Shown piece after piece: positions 1 to 8,192 of a DNA stretch of 11,901 nucleotides. The notes under the pieces were generated by a model. That model saw only the letters and a program-made list of their open reading frames with translations. It ran no database searches and had not been told where the DNA came from. The stretch lies in assembly GCA_002279285.1 (NCBI GenBank), contig NCBR01000101.1, positions 1 to 11,901 of the forward strand, in the 5' to 3' direction. The stretch's first letter is position 1. Each line of letters begins with the position of its first letter. Position numbers and translations under genes: made by a program. Source of the stretch: Acidobacteria bacterium 37-71-11 (lineage in GTDB: Bacteria; Acidobacteriota; Thermoanaerobaculia; Thermoanaerobaculales; Thermoanaerobaculaceae).

Positions 1-525
1 AGCGACACCCCGGCGCGGCTCGCCCGTCCGGGACCCGCGGGCGCAGGAGCAAGATGGCCACCCGCGGCACCGGCGGATCAACGACACCCCCCGCCCCCAT
101 GTCGAAGATCCTGCTGAAGGCCGAGAGTCATGCCAACGCCAGGCGTTTCCGGCAGGACCTCCGCTTGGTGGGGGGGGGTGGCCAAGACCGCCCAGCGGGC
201 GCAGGCCGATTTCGCCGGAGCGTGCGGGTCCCGAGCGGCCAGAGCGGCGGGTGGAAACGCCGGCCGAGCCGGAGCGGAGCGCAGGCGAGGAACGGCGAGG
301 CTCCGCCCGCCGATCTGGCCTGCTCGGTCGCACGCGCAGGCGGGTCGGAGGGCGGCGCTCGATGCGCCGCCCGAGCGACCCGGCCGCAGCCCGCGGGGCA
401 AAACAAAACAGGCCTCACGCAGTGAAGAGAGAGCCACCCCGCGGGACCGGCAAGAAAGGTAGGCTCCATGCAGTGGATGAAGACATCAAAGTGGGGGGCG
501 GCGGCGGGGAGCCGGTAGAGGCAGC
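1..525. other. Stretch without a supportable gene
   Basis: No reading frame here has convincing protein-like content on either strand; the translations are Arg/Pro/Ala/Gly-rich, as expected from random GC-rich sequence. Contents I can see are a possible terminator for the upstream histidine kinase (397-427), a perfect 9-base-pair inverted repeat with a 5-base loop (350-358 with 364-372) that has no T tract beside it, and a run of nine G residues around 169-178. A plus-strand ATG at 54 has a good AGGAG ribosome binding site (45-49) and opens a frame to 425, but the protein looks unlike a real family. No response regulator follows the kinase, and no tRNA was recognised. Confidence 0.5.
397..427 (-). 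terminator. Possible terminator after the histidine kinase
   Basis: On the minus strand a 6-base-pair stem (422-427 with 413-418, one G-U pair, 3-base loop) is followed by a T-rich tract of the form TGTTTTGTTTTG (about 399-410). It lies about 100 bases beyond the stop of the kinase gene. The stem is weak, so efficiency is uncertain, but the T tract stands out in this GC-rich sequence. Confidence 0.3.
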
Positions 526-3500
526 TCAGGCCCCGGCAGGGAAGAGGATGCGGACCTCGAGCCCGCCGCCGACGTTGCCCGCCTCGACGCTGCCGCCGGC
601 CCGCACGGCGACGCGGTGGACCACCGCGAGGCCGAGCCCGCTGCCCTCGCTGGTCGTCGAGAAGTGGGGTTCGAACAGCCGTCCGAGCAACTCGCTCGCG
701 ACCCCCCCGCCGGTATCGCGCACCGCCAGCACCACCTGGCGGTCGAGACGCTGGACGCGCACCTCGATCTCGCCCTCGCGGCCGAGCAGCACGCGGGCGC
801 TGTTCTCGAGGAGATGGCGCAGGGCGCGGCGGACCCACTGCGCGTCCGCCACGATCTCGGCGCGGTCATCCCCGCCGAGGCGGATCGCCACACCGCGCGT
901 TTGCAACACCTCGTACTCGGCGACCACCTCGCCCGCGAGGGCCTTGAGTGCAATGACCTGCGGCTCCCAGTGTTCGAGCGCGACGAGGTTCGAGAACCCC
1001 TGCGCCACCTCGCGCAGGTGCTCGACCCGCTCGAGGATCTGCGGCGCCGCGACCTGCGCCACCGCCACCACCGCGGCCGGGCCCTGCGCCAACGCGGCGT
1101 TGAGCTCCTCCGCCCAGAGCCGAATCGGCGTCAGCGGGTTCTTGACCTCGTGCGCGGCGATGCGGGCCAGTTCCGCGAACGACGACAGCCTTTCGGCGCG
1201 CGCCAGCTCCGAGAGGTCCTCCATCACAACGAGGACCCTGGCCGCGCCGCCCGGGAGCGGGAGCGCGGTGACCCGCCAGAGCGCTTCGGGCGACGCCGTG
1301 GGGTGTACGGTGCCCTCGGCCCGCTCCCCCGCCCGCGCCCGCTCCGCCATACGCGCGATTTCCGGCGCGAACGAATCGGCGAGACCGCTGATCGTCCTGG
1401 CCTCGCCCAGGAGCCTCACCGCAGCCGGGTTCGCGAGGCCGACGTTGCCGTCACCGTCCACGACCACGACCGCGGCCGAGAGCGTCTCGAGCACGGTCTC
1501 GAGGAAGTTCCGGCCGCGGCGCAGTTCGTCCTCCCGCCGCTGCACCTCGTGCGCCATCGTCGAGAACGCGCGGCCGAGCGCCTCGACGTCCTCGTCGCCG
1601 CGGGTGTCGAGGCCGGCCACCGGCTCGCCGCGCTCGAGGCGGTGGGCGGCCGCGACCAGACGGCGGAGCGGCCTTCCCAGCCGCTGGCCGAGACGCTCCG
1701 CCATTCCGAGCGCGACGAGCATTGCGAGGATGCCGGTGATCACGAACCACTCCCCTGGGGAAGGGCTCCGGCCGAGCGCCTGCAGGCGCAGCCCCACCAC
1801 GCCGACCACCACCGGTTCGCCGCCTCGCATCGGGGCGAACACCCCGGTCTCGTCGCCCGAACTCACCACCACCGGCTCCTGCCAGCCGCGGATCGAGCGG
1901 ACGTACGCCTCGGGCGGAGGCATCCAGGGGATCTGGCCCAGGGCGGCGAGATCCGGCCGGGTCGACGAGACGAGCTTGCCGGAGCGATAGACCGCCACGG
2001 CGCCGCCGAGCTCGCGGACGAGCCAGGAGTTACCTTCCTGCCAGCGCTCCGTGGCGAGCAGCTGGCTCACCGCCCGGGCGAACTCCAGCCGCGCCTTGCC
2101 CTGCTGGCGGTCCCACTGCTGCGGCAGGAGCTGGCCCAAGAGCAGGACCGGCAGCACGGCCGCCGCCACGGACAGCACGCGCATGCGCCCGCCGAACGTT
2201 CTCCGCTGCGCCCACAAGGCGAGCCAGCGCCGGCGGCGCTCCCACAGCGTCGCCGGGAACAACCCCCAAAGCGTGAGCGCGGCCACCATCAGGCCGGCCT
2301 CGGCGACGGGGGGACGGACCCAGGGAACGACCAAGACGGCGTCGCGGCGGGCGTGGAAGTACGCCCTGAACTCGCGCTCCCCGACCCCGACCCGCAGCCA
2401 TCCCCGGCCGGCGCCCAGCGCGCGCCCCACGACGGACGGCGACAGCGGCCGAAACGTCGCGCCGCGGCTGGTCGGCGCGCCCGAGCGGTCGAACACGGCC
2501 ACCGGCGCGGCGACCCCGGCCGCTCGGAGCCCGGCCAGCAGGTCCTGCGGCGACGGTGGGGCGAGGACTGCGACCTGCCAACCGCTGCCGAGCGCCCGGG
2601 ACGCCAGCTCCCGCGGCCGTTCCTCGGTCCCGATCGTCGCGTCCCCCCAGCTTCCGGCCGGCTCGCCGCTCGGATCGGTGAGGTCGAGCGATGCGCCCGG
2701 CAGCGCTTCCCGCAACCCGACCCAGGCCGCGAGGCGACCGAGCACGACGAGCCGCTCCCCTGGATCGAGCCGCACCATCCGCGCCAGCGCCCTTTCCGGG
2801 AGCGATGTCAGCAGCGCCCGCGCCGGGGCCTGGACGTTCTCCAGACGGGCCAGGGTCGCTTCGGTGGTCGCCACCAGGCCGGTCCGGCGCGCGGCGTCGC
2901 CACCACCCGCCACCAAGCCGGCTGCCACCAGCGCAGGCAACCACAAGCCCCGTCCGGGAAGACCGACCAGGATGACCGCCGCAGCTCCTACCCCGAGAAG
3001 CACCGGATCGGCTCTCGCCACGCCCGCCGCCAGCGGCAGCCAGCTCGCCAGGGCGAGCGGCCACGGCACGGCCCCACGCCCCCTGGCGGCGTTGCGAAAC
3101 AGGACCGCGAAAGCGGCCACCAGCGCCCAGCGCATCGTCCCAGGCCACAGCAGGCTCTGTGGCAACCCGACGATGTGGAGGCGGTCGAAGATGCCGGCAA
3201 GCGCCCAGGCGGTCACCCCGATCCCAGCCGCGACGAGCGAGCGCCAGGCCCACCCACGGGGGAGCCGATTGACCGCCAGGGCGCACGCCGCGACCGCTCC
3301 GACCAACCACCAGCCGATCGGGAGCCACCCCAGGAGCGGCACGACGACCACCGCCGCAGCCGCGACGGCGACGACGGCCCACGCCGGCCCCCCCGCCACG
3401 AGCACGAGACACGTGACCAGGACGGCGAGACCTGGTGCACTCCATGGAACCGGCCGGACCGGCCGGACCTCGAACCCCATGGCGGGCACCGGCCCGGGGG

Positions 3501-4182
3501 CCAGGCCTTGCTTCCGCCCCTCGAAGTGGGCCGCCGCCACCGCCGCCCGCCCGGCCCACACCCCGAGGACCGTCCTCGCCCCCTGTTGCGGAACCTCGAC
3601 CCCGGCCAGCACCGCGCCGAGCGGCCGGCCGCTCTCGAACACGCTTTCCCGCCACCACAGCCAGATCGAACCGACCCCCGGCTCGGCCGCCACCGCGCGC
3701 TCGCCCAGCGGCCGCAGGTGGACCGGGAGGCGGGCGGACGGACCCGCCCACGCGACCGGCAGCCCGTGCTCGTCCATGACGACGAGGACGTCCACCGGGA
3801 AGGGCAGCGACCGCCACCCCTCGGCGGCGAGGGGGAACGGGGCTTCGGGCTCGGCCTCGCCCCCGCCGGGGTAGAGGAGGCGGTGGAGGCGGGGGTCGCC
3901 GGCGATCGCGGCGAGGCGACCCTGGAGCTCGGCGGAGCGGGCGTTGGCCAGGGCCGCGAACTCAGGAGAACTCCGCCCGGCGGGGAGGAACGCATCGCAC
4001 GCCAGCGCGGCCAGTGCCACGCCCGCGACCCAAGGTGCGCGGCGCGGCAGGCGGCGCCACGCGAACGCCAGGGCGACGGCGGCGACGGGTGCGCGCCAGA
4101 GCAGCGAACCCGCGCCCAGCCCGGGCCACGGCCCGGCAGCGAGCGCTGCGAGGAGCGCGGCGAGGGACCCCGTCAGCCTCAG
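526..4182 (-). CDS. NtrY-like multi-sensor membrane histidine kinase
   Basis: Sensor histidine kinase of about 1218 residues, expected to autophosphorylate on His and pass the phosphate to a response regulator. Seen in order: N-terminal hydrophobic segments (about 1-66), an extracytoplasmic-looking region (about 70-245), a cluster of membrane helices (about 250-430), a second soluble region (about 440-615), helices near 625-645 and 668-686, a third sensor region (about 690-805), a helix (808-827), HAMP (827-885), PAS (about 890-995), HisKA with AHEVKNPLTPIRL (phospho-accepting His about 1011) and a HATPase domain with N box LLENS, DTGGG, LFEPHFST and GSGLGL. The HEVKNPLTPI form is typical of NtrY-type kinases. 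The frame is open far upstream inside hutU but has no ATG, GTG or TTG near the junction. I placed the start at a CTG that overlaps the hutU stop (CTGA), because the next in-frame candidate, GTG at 4020, would remove the first hydrophobic segment. No Shine-Dalgarno sequence precedes either. Function is secure; the start and the signal sensed are not. Confidence 0.85.
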   Translation of the reverse strand: MRLTGSLAALLAALAAGPWPGLGAGSLLWRAPVAAVALAFAWRRLPRRAPWVAGVALAALACDAFLPAGRSSPEFAALANARSAELQGRLAAIAGDPRLHRLLYPGGGEAEPEAPFPLAAEGWRSLPFPVDVLVVMDEHGLPVAWAGPSARLPVHLRPLGERAVAAEPGVGSIWLWWRESVFESGRPLGAVLAGVEVPQQGARTVLGVWAGRAAVAAAHFEGRKQGLAPGPVPAMGFEVRPVRPVPWSAPGLAVLVTCLVLVAGGPAWAVVAVAAAAVVVVPLLGWLPIGWWLVGAVAACALAVNRLPRGWAWRSLVAAGIGVTAWALAGIFDRLHIVGLPQSLLWPGTMRWALVAAFAVLFRNAARGRGAVPWPLALASWLPLAAGVARADPVLLGVGAAAVILVGLPGRGLWLPALVAAGLVAGGGDAARRTGLVATTEATLARLENVQAPARALLTSLPERALARMVRLDPGERLVVLGRLAAWVGLREALPGASLDLTDPSGEPAGSWGDATIGTEERPRELASRALGSGWQVAVLAPPSPQDLLAGLRAAGVAAPVAVFDRSGAPTSRGATFRPLSPSVVGRALGAGRGWLRVGVGEREFRAYFHARRDAVLVVPWVRPPVAEAGLMVAALTLWGLFPATLWERRRRWLALWAQRRTFGGRMRVLSVAAAVLPVLLLGQLLPQQWDRQQGKARLEFARAVSQLLATERWQEGNSWLVRELGGAVAVYRSGKLVSSTRPDLAALGQIPWMPPPEAYVRSIRGWQEPVVVSSGDETGVFAPMRGGEPVVVGVVGLRLQALGRSPSPGEWFVITGILAMLVALGMAERLGQRLGRPLRRLVAAAHRLERGEPVAGLDTRGDEDVEALGRAFSTMAHEVQRREDELRRGRNFLETVLETLSAAVVVVDGDGNVGLANPAAVRLLGEARTISGLADSFAPEIARMAERARAGERAEGTVHPTASPEALWRVTALPLPGGAARVLVVMEDLSELARAERLSSFAELARIAAHEVKNPLTPIRLWAEELNAALAQGPAAVVAVAQVAAPQILERVEHLREVAQGFSNLVALEHWEPQVIALKALAGEVVAEYEVLQTRGVAIRLGGDDRAEIVADAQWVRRALRHLLENSARVLLGREGEIEVRVQRLDRQVVLAVRDTGGGVASELLGRLFEPHFSTTSEGSGLGLAVVHRVAVRAGGSVEAGNVGGGLEVRILFPAGA

Positions 4183-5849
4183 CGCGAGGGCGTGCCGGGC
4201 AGCATCGGGATCTTGATCCCGGTTCGGTGTGCGCAGTCGATGGCCTCCTGATACCCGGCGTCCGCGTGCCGCATCACGCCGGTGCCCGGGTCGGTGGTGA
4301 GCACCCGTTCGAGGCGCCGCGCGGCCGCCGGCGTGCCGTCGGCCACCACCACCATCCCGGCGTGCTGCGAGTAGCCGATCCCGACGCCGCCGCCGTGGTG
4401 GATGGAGACCCAGGTGGCGCCGGCGGCGGTGTTCAGGAGCGCGTTGAGGAGCGGCCAGTCGGCGATCGCATCGGAGCCGTCGCGCATCCCCTCGGTCTCG
4501 CGGTTTGGCGACGCCACCGACCCGGCGTCGAGATGGTCGCGGCCGATCACGATCGGCGCCGAGACCTCGCCCCTGGCGACAAGTTCGTTGATGGCGAGGC
4601 CGAAGCGCGCGCGTTCGCCGTAGCCGAGCCAGCAGATGCGCGACGGCAACCCCTGGAACTTCACCCTCTCCTCGGCCATCGTGATCCAGCGGACCAGCCC
4701 CTCGTCGTCGGGGAACATCTCCAGGGCCGCGCGGTCGGTGCGGAGGATGTCGTTCGGATCGCCGGAGAGCGCCGCCCAACGGAACGGGCCCTTCCCCGCG
4801 CAGAACAGCGGCCTGATGTAGAGCGGGACGAAGCCGATCACGTCGAACGCATCCGCGACGCCGGCCACAAGGGCCTGGCCGCGCAGGTTGTTGCCGTAGT
4901 CGAACGTGACCGCGCCCCGCCGCTGCAGCTCCAGCATCGCGCGCATGTGCGCCGCCATCGTGCGGAACGCCTCGGCCTTGTAGCGCCCGGGGTCGCTCGC
5001 CCGCAGCGCCGCCGCGTCGGCCAGCGTCATCCCGTCCGGCACGTACCCGTTGAGCTCGTCGTGGGCGGACGTCTGGTCGGTGAGCACGTCAGGAACGATC
5101 CCGCGTTCGAGCAGGCGCGCGAGGAGGTCGGCGGCGTTGGCGACCACTCCGACCGAACGGGCCTCCCCGTTCGCCTTGAGCGCGAGGGCGCGGTCGATGG
5201 CGGCGTCGAGGCCGCGGACCTTCTCGTCCAGGTACCCGGTGGCGAGGCGCTTGTCGATGCGGGCCTCGTCGACCTCGGCCGCCAGGAACGCGGCCCCGTT
5301 CATGGTCGCCGCCAGAGGCTGAGCACCGCCCATGCCGCCGAGGCCGGCCGTGACCACGAGGCGGCCCTGGAGCGAGCCGCCGAAATGCGCGCGCGCCGCG
5401 GCCGCGAAGCACTCGTAGGTGCCCTGCAGGATCCCCTGCGTGCCGATGTAGATCCAGGAACCGGCGGTCATCTGGCCGAACATCGTCAGACCGAGCGCCT
5501 CCAGGCGGCGGAACTCGTCCGCCGTCGCCCAGTGCGGCACGAGGTTGGCGTTGGCGATCAGCACCCGCGGCGCGTCGGCGTGGGTGCGGAACACGCCCAC
5601 CGGCTTGCCCGACTGCACCAGGAGCGTCTCGTCGTCCTCGAGTTCGCGCAGGCTGCGGACGATCGCCTCGAAGCACTCCCAGTTGCGGGCGGCCTTGCCG
5701 CTGCCCCCGTACACCACCAGGTCGTCCGGGCGCTCGCCGACCTCCGGGTCCAGGTTGTTCATCAGCATGCGCAACGCGGCTTCCTGCTGCCACCCCTTGC
5801 AGGACAGCGTGCGGCCCCGCGGTGCGCGAACGGTGCGCGGCTCAGCCAT
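4179..5849 (-). CDS. hutU: Urocanate hydratase (urocanase)
   Basis: Cytoplasmic NAD+-dependent enzyme of histidine catabolism that hydrates urocanate to 4-imidazolone-5-propionate. The 556-residue protein has the full family length and is conserved end to end: YGGSGKAARNWECF near 47-60, the glycine-rich NAD+ site GLGGMGGAQPLA near 169-180, FDYGNNLRGQA near 316-326, RPLFCAGKGPFRWAALSGDP near 346-365, and RICWLGYGER near 404-413 with the active-site Cys (about 406). SIHHGGGVGIGYSQHAG lies near 482-498. The ATG start at 5849 has a GAGGGGAGG ribosome binding site (5857-5865), seven bases upstream. It begins 23 bases after the GHMP kinase stop, and its own stop overlaps the proposed start of the histidine kinase. 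No hutH, hutI, hutG or HutC-type regulator is in the window, so the pathway must be completed by genes elsewhere. Confidence 0.97.
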   Translation of the reverse strand: MAEPRTVRAPRGRTLSCKGWQQEAALRMLMNNLDPEVGERPDDLVVYGGSGKAARNWECFEAIVRSLRELEDDETLLVQSGKPVGVFRTHADAPRVLIANANLVPHWATADEFRRLEALGLTMFGQMTAGSWIYIGTQGILQGTYECFAAAARAHFGGSLQGRLVVTAGLGGMGGAQPLAATMNGAAFLAAEVDEARIDKRLATGYLDEKVRGLDAAIDRALALKANGEARSVGVVANAADLLARLLERGIVPDVLTDQTSAHDELNGYVPDGMTLADAAALRASDPGRYKAEAFRTMAAHMRAMLELQRRGAVTFDYGNNLRGQALVAGVADAFDVIGFVPLYIRPLFCAGKGPFRWAALSGDPNDILRTDRAALEMFPDDEGLVRWITMAEERVKFQGLPSRICWLGYGERARFGLAINELVARGEVSAPIVIGRDHLDAGSVASPNRETEGMRDGSDAIADWPLLNALLNTAAGATWVSIHHGGGVGIGYSQHAGMVVVADGTPAAARRLERVLTTDPGTGVMRHADAGYQEAIDCAHRTGIKIPMLPGTPSR

Positions 5850-5872
5850 CGCTCAGCCTCCCCTCGCCGGGG

Positions 5873-6934
5873 TCAGCCCCGGCCCGGTGACATCGTAGCG
5901 CGTCCCGAGCGCACCGCGGCGCCCCGGGCGGCAACGTCGGAGGCGACCTCGAACGCGCCGGGGGCCGCCGCCAGCGCGGCGGCGCGCACCGCACCACGGC
6001 GCTCGGGTGCGACCCAGAACAGCACGCTGCCGCCGCCGCCGGCGCCGCACGCCTTGCCCGCGAGCGCGCCCGCCGAGGCGCCCGCCGCCAGGATCGCGTC
6101 GAGCGCCGTGTTGGTGACCGAAGGCGCCAGCTCCCTGCGCGCGCGCCACTCCGCCGCGACCGCCCGGCCGACCGCCGCCTCGTCGCCGGCGAGCAGCGCC
6201 GCGCGGCATGCGGTCGCGGCCACCGCGATCTCGTCGAGTCTGCGGGCGACGCGGCGGTCGCCGTCGATGCGCGCGCGGTAGACCTCCCAGTTCACCATCC
6301 CGGAGGCGTGCGTGATCCCGGAATAGATCACGACGAGGCGAGCGGCGAGCCAGCCCCGGTCCGTCCCGAGCCGCTCGACCCGTTCGCCGCCCGGGTTCAG
6401 GTGGAGAGCGAGGAGGCCGCCCAGCAACGCCGGCAGGTAGTCCTGCACGCCGGTGGGGACCCCCAGCACCCGGGATTCGAGGTCGCGCAGCAGCGCCACG
6501 GTTCTTGCCACACCGAGGCGCCGCCCGGCGAGCGCCAGGCAGCCGCGCGCGAGCGCGACGGCAAACGCCGAGGACGCGCCCAGCCCCGACCCGACCGGCG
6601 GCTGCTCGATCACCTCGACGGCGAACCCGCCTCCGGGCGCGATGTGGAAGCCGACCGCCGCCGCGAGCTCGTGCGCCGCGTCCTCCGGACCGAGGAGGCG
6701 CGGCGCGGACGCCGGCGACGAGAAGGCGATCGACCCGGAGGGCGCGCCGCCGGCGACGAGGCGGATGCGCACCCCGCGTGCGAGCGCCGCGTTGACGGTG
6801 ATCGAGCCGGGGTGCAGGCAGTACAGCGGCCAGAGGTCGAGGGTGCCGCCCGCGAGGTCCGCCCGCACCGGCGCGAACACATCGAGGGGCGCCGTCTCCG
6901 AGTCGGGCGGGCGCGGCGAGCCGCGCCTAGCCAT
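5873..6934 (-). CDS. GHMP-family sugar/small-molecule kinase
   Basis: Predicted ATP-dependent kinase of the GHMP superfamily (galactokinase, homoserine, mevalonate and phosphomevalonate kinases), 353 residues. The three family motifs are present: motif 1 APVRADLAGGTLDLWP (about 21-36), the ATP-binding motif 2 PPVGSGLGASSAFAVA (about 112-127), and C-terminal motif 3 GKACGAGGGGSVLFW (about 293-307). VPTGVQDYLPAL (about 159-170) carries the Asp expected for catalysis. The layout recalls the D-glycero-D-manno-heptose 7-phosphate kinase/fucokinase-like branch, but the substrate cannot be fixed from sequence. The ATG at 6934 overlaps the M23 peptidase stop by 8 bases, indicating translational coupling, and hutU follows after 23 bases. 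A role in envelope sugar metabolism would fit its peptidase neighbour; this is inference only. Confidence 0.9.
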   Translation of the reverse strand: MARRGSPRPPDSETAPLDVFAPVRADLAGGTLDLWPLYCLHPGSITVNAALARGVRIRLVAGGAPSGSIAFSSPASAPRLLGPEDAAHELAAAVGFHIAPGGGFAVEVIEQPPVGSGLGASSAFAVALARGCLALAGRRLGVARTVALLRDLESRVLGVPTGVQDYLPALLGGLLALHLNPGGERVERLGTDRGWLAARLVVIYSGITHASGMVNWEVYRARIDGDRRVARRLDEIAVAATACRAALLAGDEAAVGRAVAAEWRARRELAPSVTNTALDAILAAGASAGALAGKACGAGGGGSVLFWVAPERRGAVRAAALAAAPGAFEVASDVAARGAAVRSGRATMSPGRG

Positions 6935-8192
6935 GGAAGGGCGCCGGCGCCGCGGCCTGCAGGGCGGCGACGCGCCCTGCGGGGAGCAGACCCGGCGCTT
7001 GCAGCAGCGGAAGGACCTGCTGCGCCCAGGCGGTGAACCTCGCCTCTTCCTGCGACGGCAGCGGCGGCGCCGGGTCCCGGCCGATTGACAGCGGGTTCAG
7101 GTGCGTGCCGTTCTGGGTGATGCGGTAGTCCAGGTGCGGTCCGGTCGCGAGACCGGTGGCGCCCACGTAGCCGACCACCTGCCCCTGCTCGACGCGTGCG
7201 CCGGGATGAACCCCCGGCCCGAAGCGGGAGAGGTGCAGGTAGGCGGTGACGTAACCGCCGGCGTGGCGGACCTCGACGGTGTTGCCGCCGCCGCCGCGCC
7301 AGCCCCTGAACGTCACCACCCCGTCGGCGGTGACCATCACGGGGGTCCCGACCGGCGCGCCGTAGTCCACGCCCCAGTGCGGCAGCCTCACACCCAGGAT
7401 CGGGTGCATCCTGGCGAGCGAGTACCGCGAGGTTATGCGCGAGAACTTGAGCGGTGCGCGCAGGAACTGCTTGCGCAGCGGGCGGCCTCGCTCGTCGTAG
7501 TAACTCGGCCGGCCGCCGGCGAAGGCGTAGCGAACCGCGGTGAACCGCTTTCCCCGGTTGTCGTAGCTCGCGGCGATCACGGGCCCGTACCCCACGGTGC
7601 GCCCTGCGGACCGGATCCTCTCCACCAGGATCGCGAAGGTGTCGCCGCTGCGGACTTCGCGGTGGAAGTCGATGTCCCACTGGAACAGGTCGGCCAGCGC
7701 CACCGCGAGCGTGTCGCCCTCCCCGGCGGCGGCGATGGCGTCGAACAGGCTCGACTGCACGGTCCCCCGTACGACGACGACCTCGCGCTCGACGGGCCGC
7801 TCCTCGCGCCGGCCGACCAGCGTCGCACCCGAGCGCTCGACCACGACCGTCGACCGCCAGTCGGGTGTGAGGCGCAACGCATTGACCGCGCCGTGAACGT
7901 CGAACACCGCCTCCGCGACCAGACCGACCGGAAGCGCGCGCGGGTCGATCTGGGTCCGGACCGCGGCCAGCCACGGCAGCATCTCGGAGGGCGAAAGGCC
8001 GAGCCGTCCCACCAGGGTCGCCAGGGTCTCGCCACTTGCCAGCACGCCATGGCGCACCACGGTGGGTAGCGTCAGGGGAGGAACCATGAGGCGAGGCTGC
8101 GGCGCCCGCACCTCGATGGTCGCGGTGCTCCAGCGGGCGAGCACCAGCACGAGAACGGCGAGGCCTGCCAGGAGGCGGTCCGCGGACCTCAC
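6927..8192 (-). CDS. M23 (LytM/MepM-like) peptidoglycan metallopeptidase
   Basis: Predicted periplasmic or membrane-anchored zinc endopeptidase cutting peptidoglycan peptide cross-links, 421 residues. There is an N-terminal hydrophobic segment (about 7-19, anchor or signal), then a LysM/OapA-like region (about 43-120), a family linker with LFQWDIDFHREVRSGDTF (about 169-186) and FLRAPLKFSRITSRY (about 243-257), and the LytM catalytic domain (about 262-370). Zinc-site motif HWGVD (His272, Asp276) and catalytic AYLHLS (His320) are intact. The second HxH motif reads GPHLDYRI, so His353 remains but the usual second His, a zinc ligand, is Asp355. Asp can bind zinc and I recall similar variants in related peptidases, so activity is possible. 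GTG start at 8192 overlaps the preceding TGA as GTGA. An upstream in-frame extension of the open frame has no family resemblance. Confidence 0.92.
   Translation of the reverse strand: MRSADRLLAGLAVLVLVLARWSTATIEVRAPQPRLMVPPLTLPTVVRHGVLASGETLATLVGRLGLSPSEMLPWLAAVRTQIDPRALPVGLVAEAVFDVHGAVNALRLTPDWRSTVVVERSGATLVGRREERPVEREVVVVRGTVQSSLFDAIAAAGEGDTLAVALADLFQWDIDFHREVRSGDTFAILVERIRSAGRTVGYGPVIAASYDNRGKRFTAVRYAFAGGRPSYYDERGRPLRKQFLRAPLKFSRITSRYSLARMHPILGVRLPHWGVDYGAPVGTPVMVTADGVVTFRGWRGGGGNTVEVRHAGGYVTAYLHLSRFGPGVHPGARVEQGQVVGYVGATGLATGPHLDYRITQNGTHLNPLSIGRDPAPPLPSQEEARFTAWAQQVLPLLQAPGLLPAGRVAALQAAAPAPFHG

Noticed and set aside
110..150. Possible sigma-54 promoter on the minus strand (TTGGCATGACTCTCGG)
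   Set aside because: TGGCA-like half is present but no TTGC element at the -12 spacing, and no gene follows in the window.
616..4251. Plus-strand open frame of about 1200 codons opposite the histidine kinase
   Set aside because: Composition is His/Arg/Pro/Glu-rich without domains; the minus strand encodes clear kinase motifs. Long antisense frames are expected in GC-rich genes.
4014..6281. Plus-strand open frame of 755 codons across hutU and the GHMP kinase
   Set aside because: No recognisable domain; antisense to two well-supported genes.
6610..8189. Long extension of the thioredoxin-like frame through the M23 peptidase and GHMP kinase
   Set aside because: Arg/Ala/Gly-rich nonsense after residue 93; the M23 frame carries all catalytic motifs. 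The extension only results from the frameshift.
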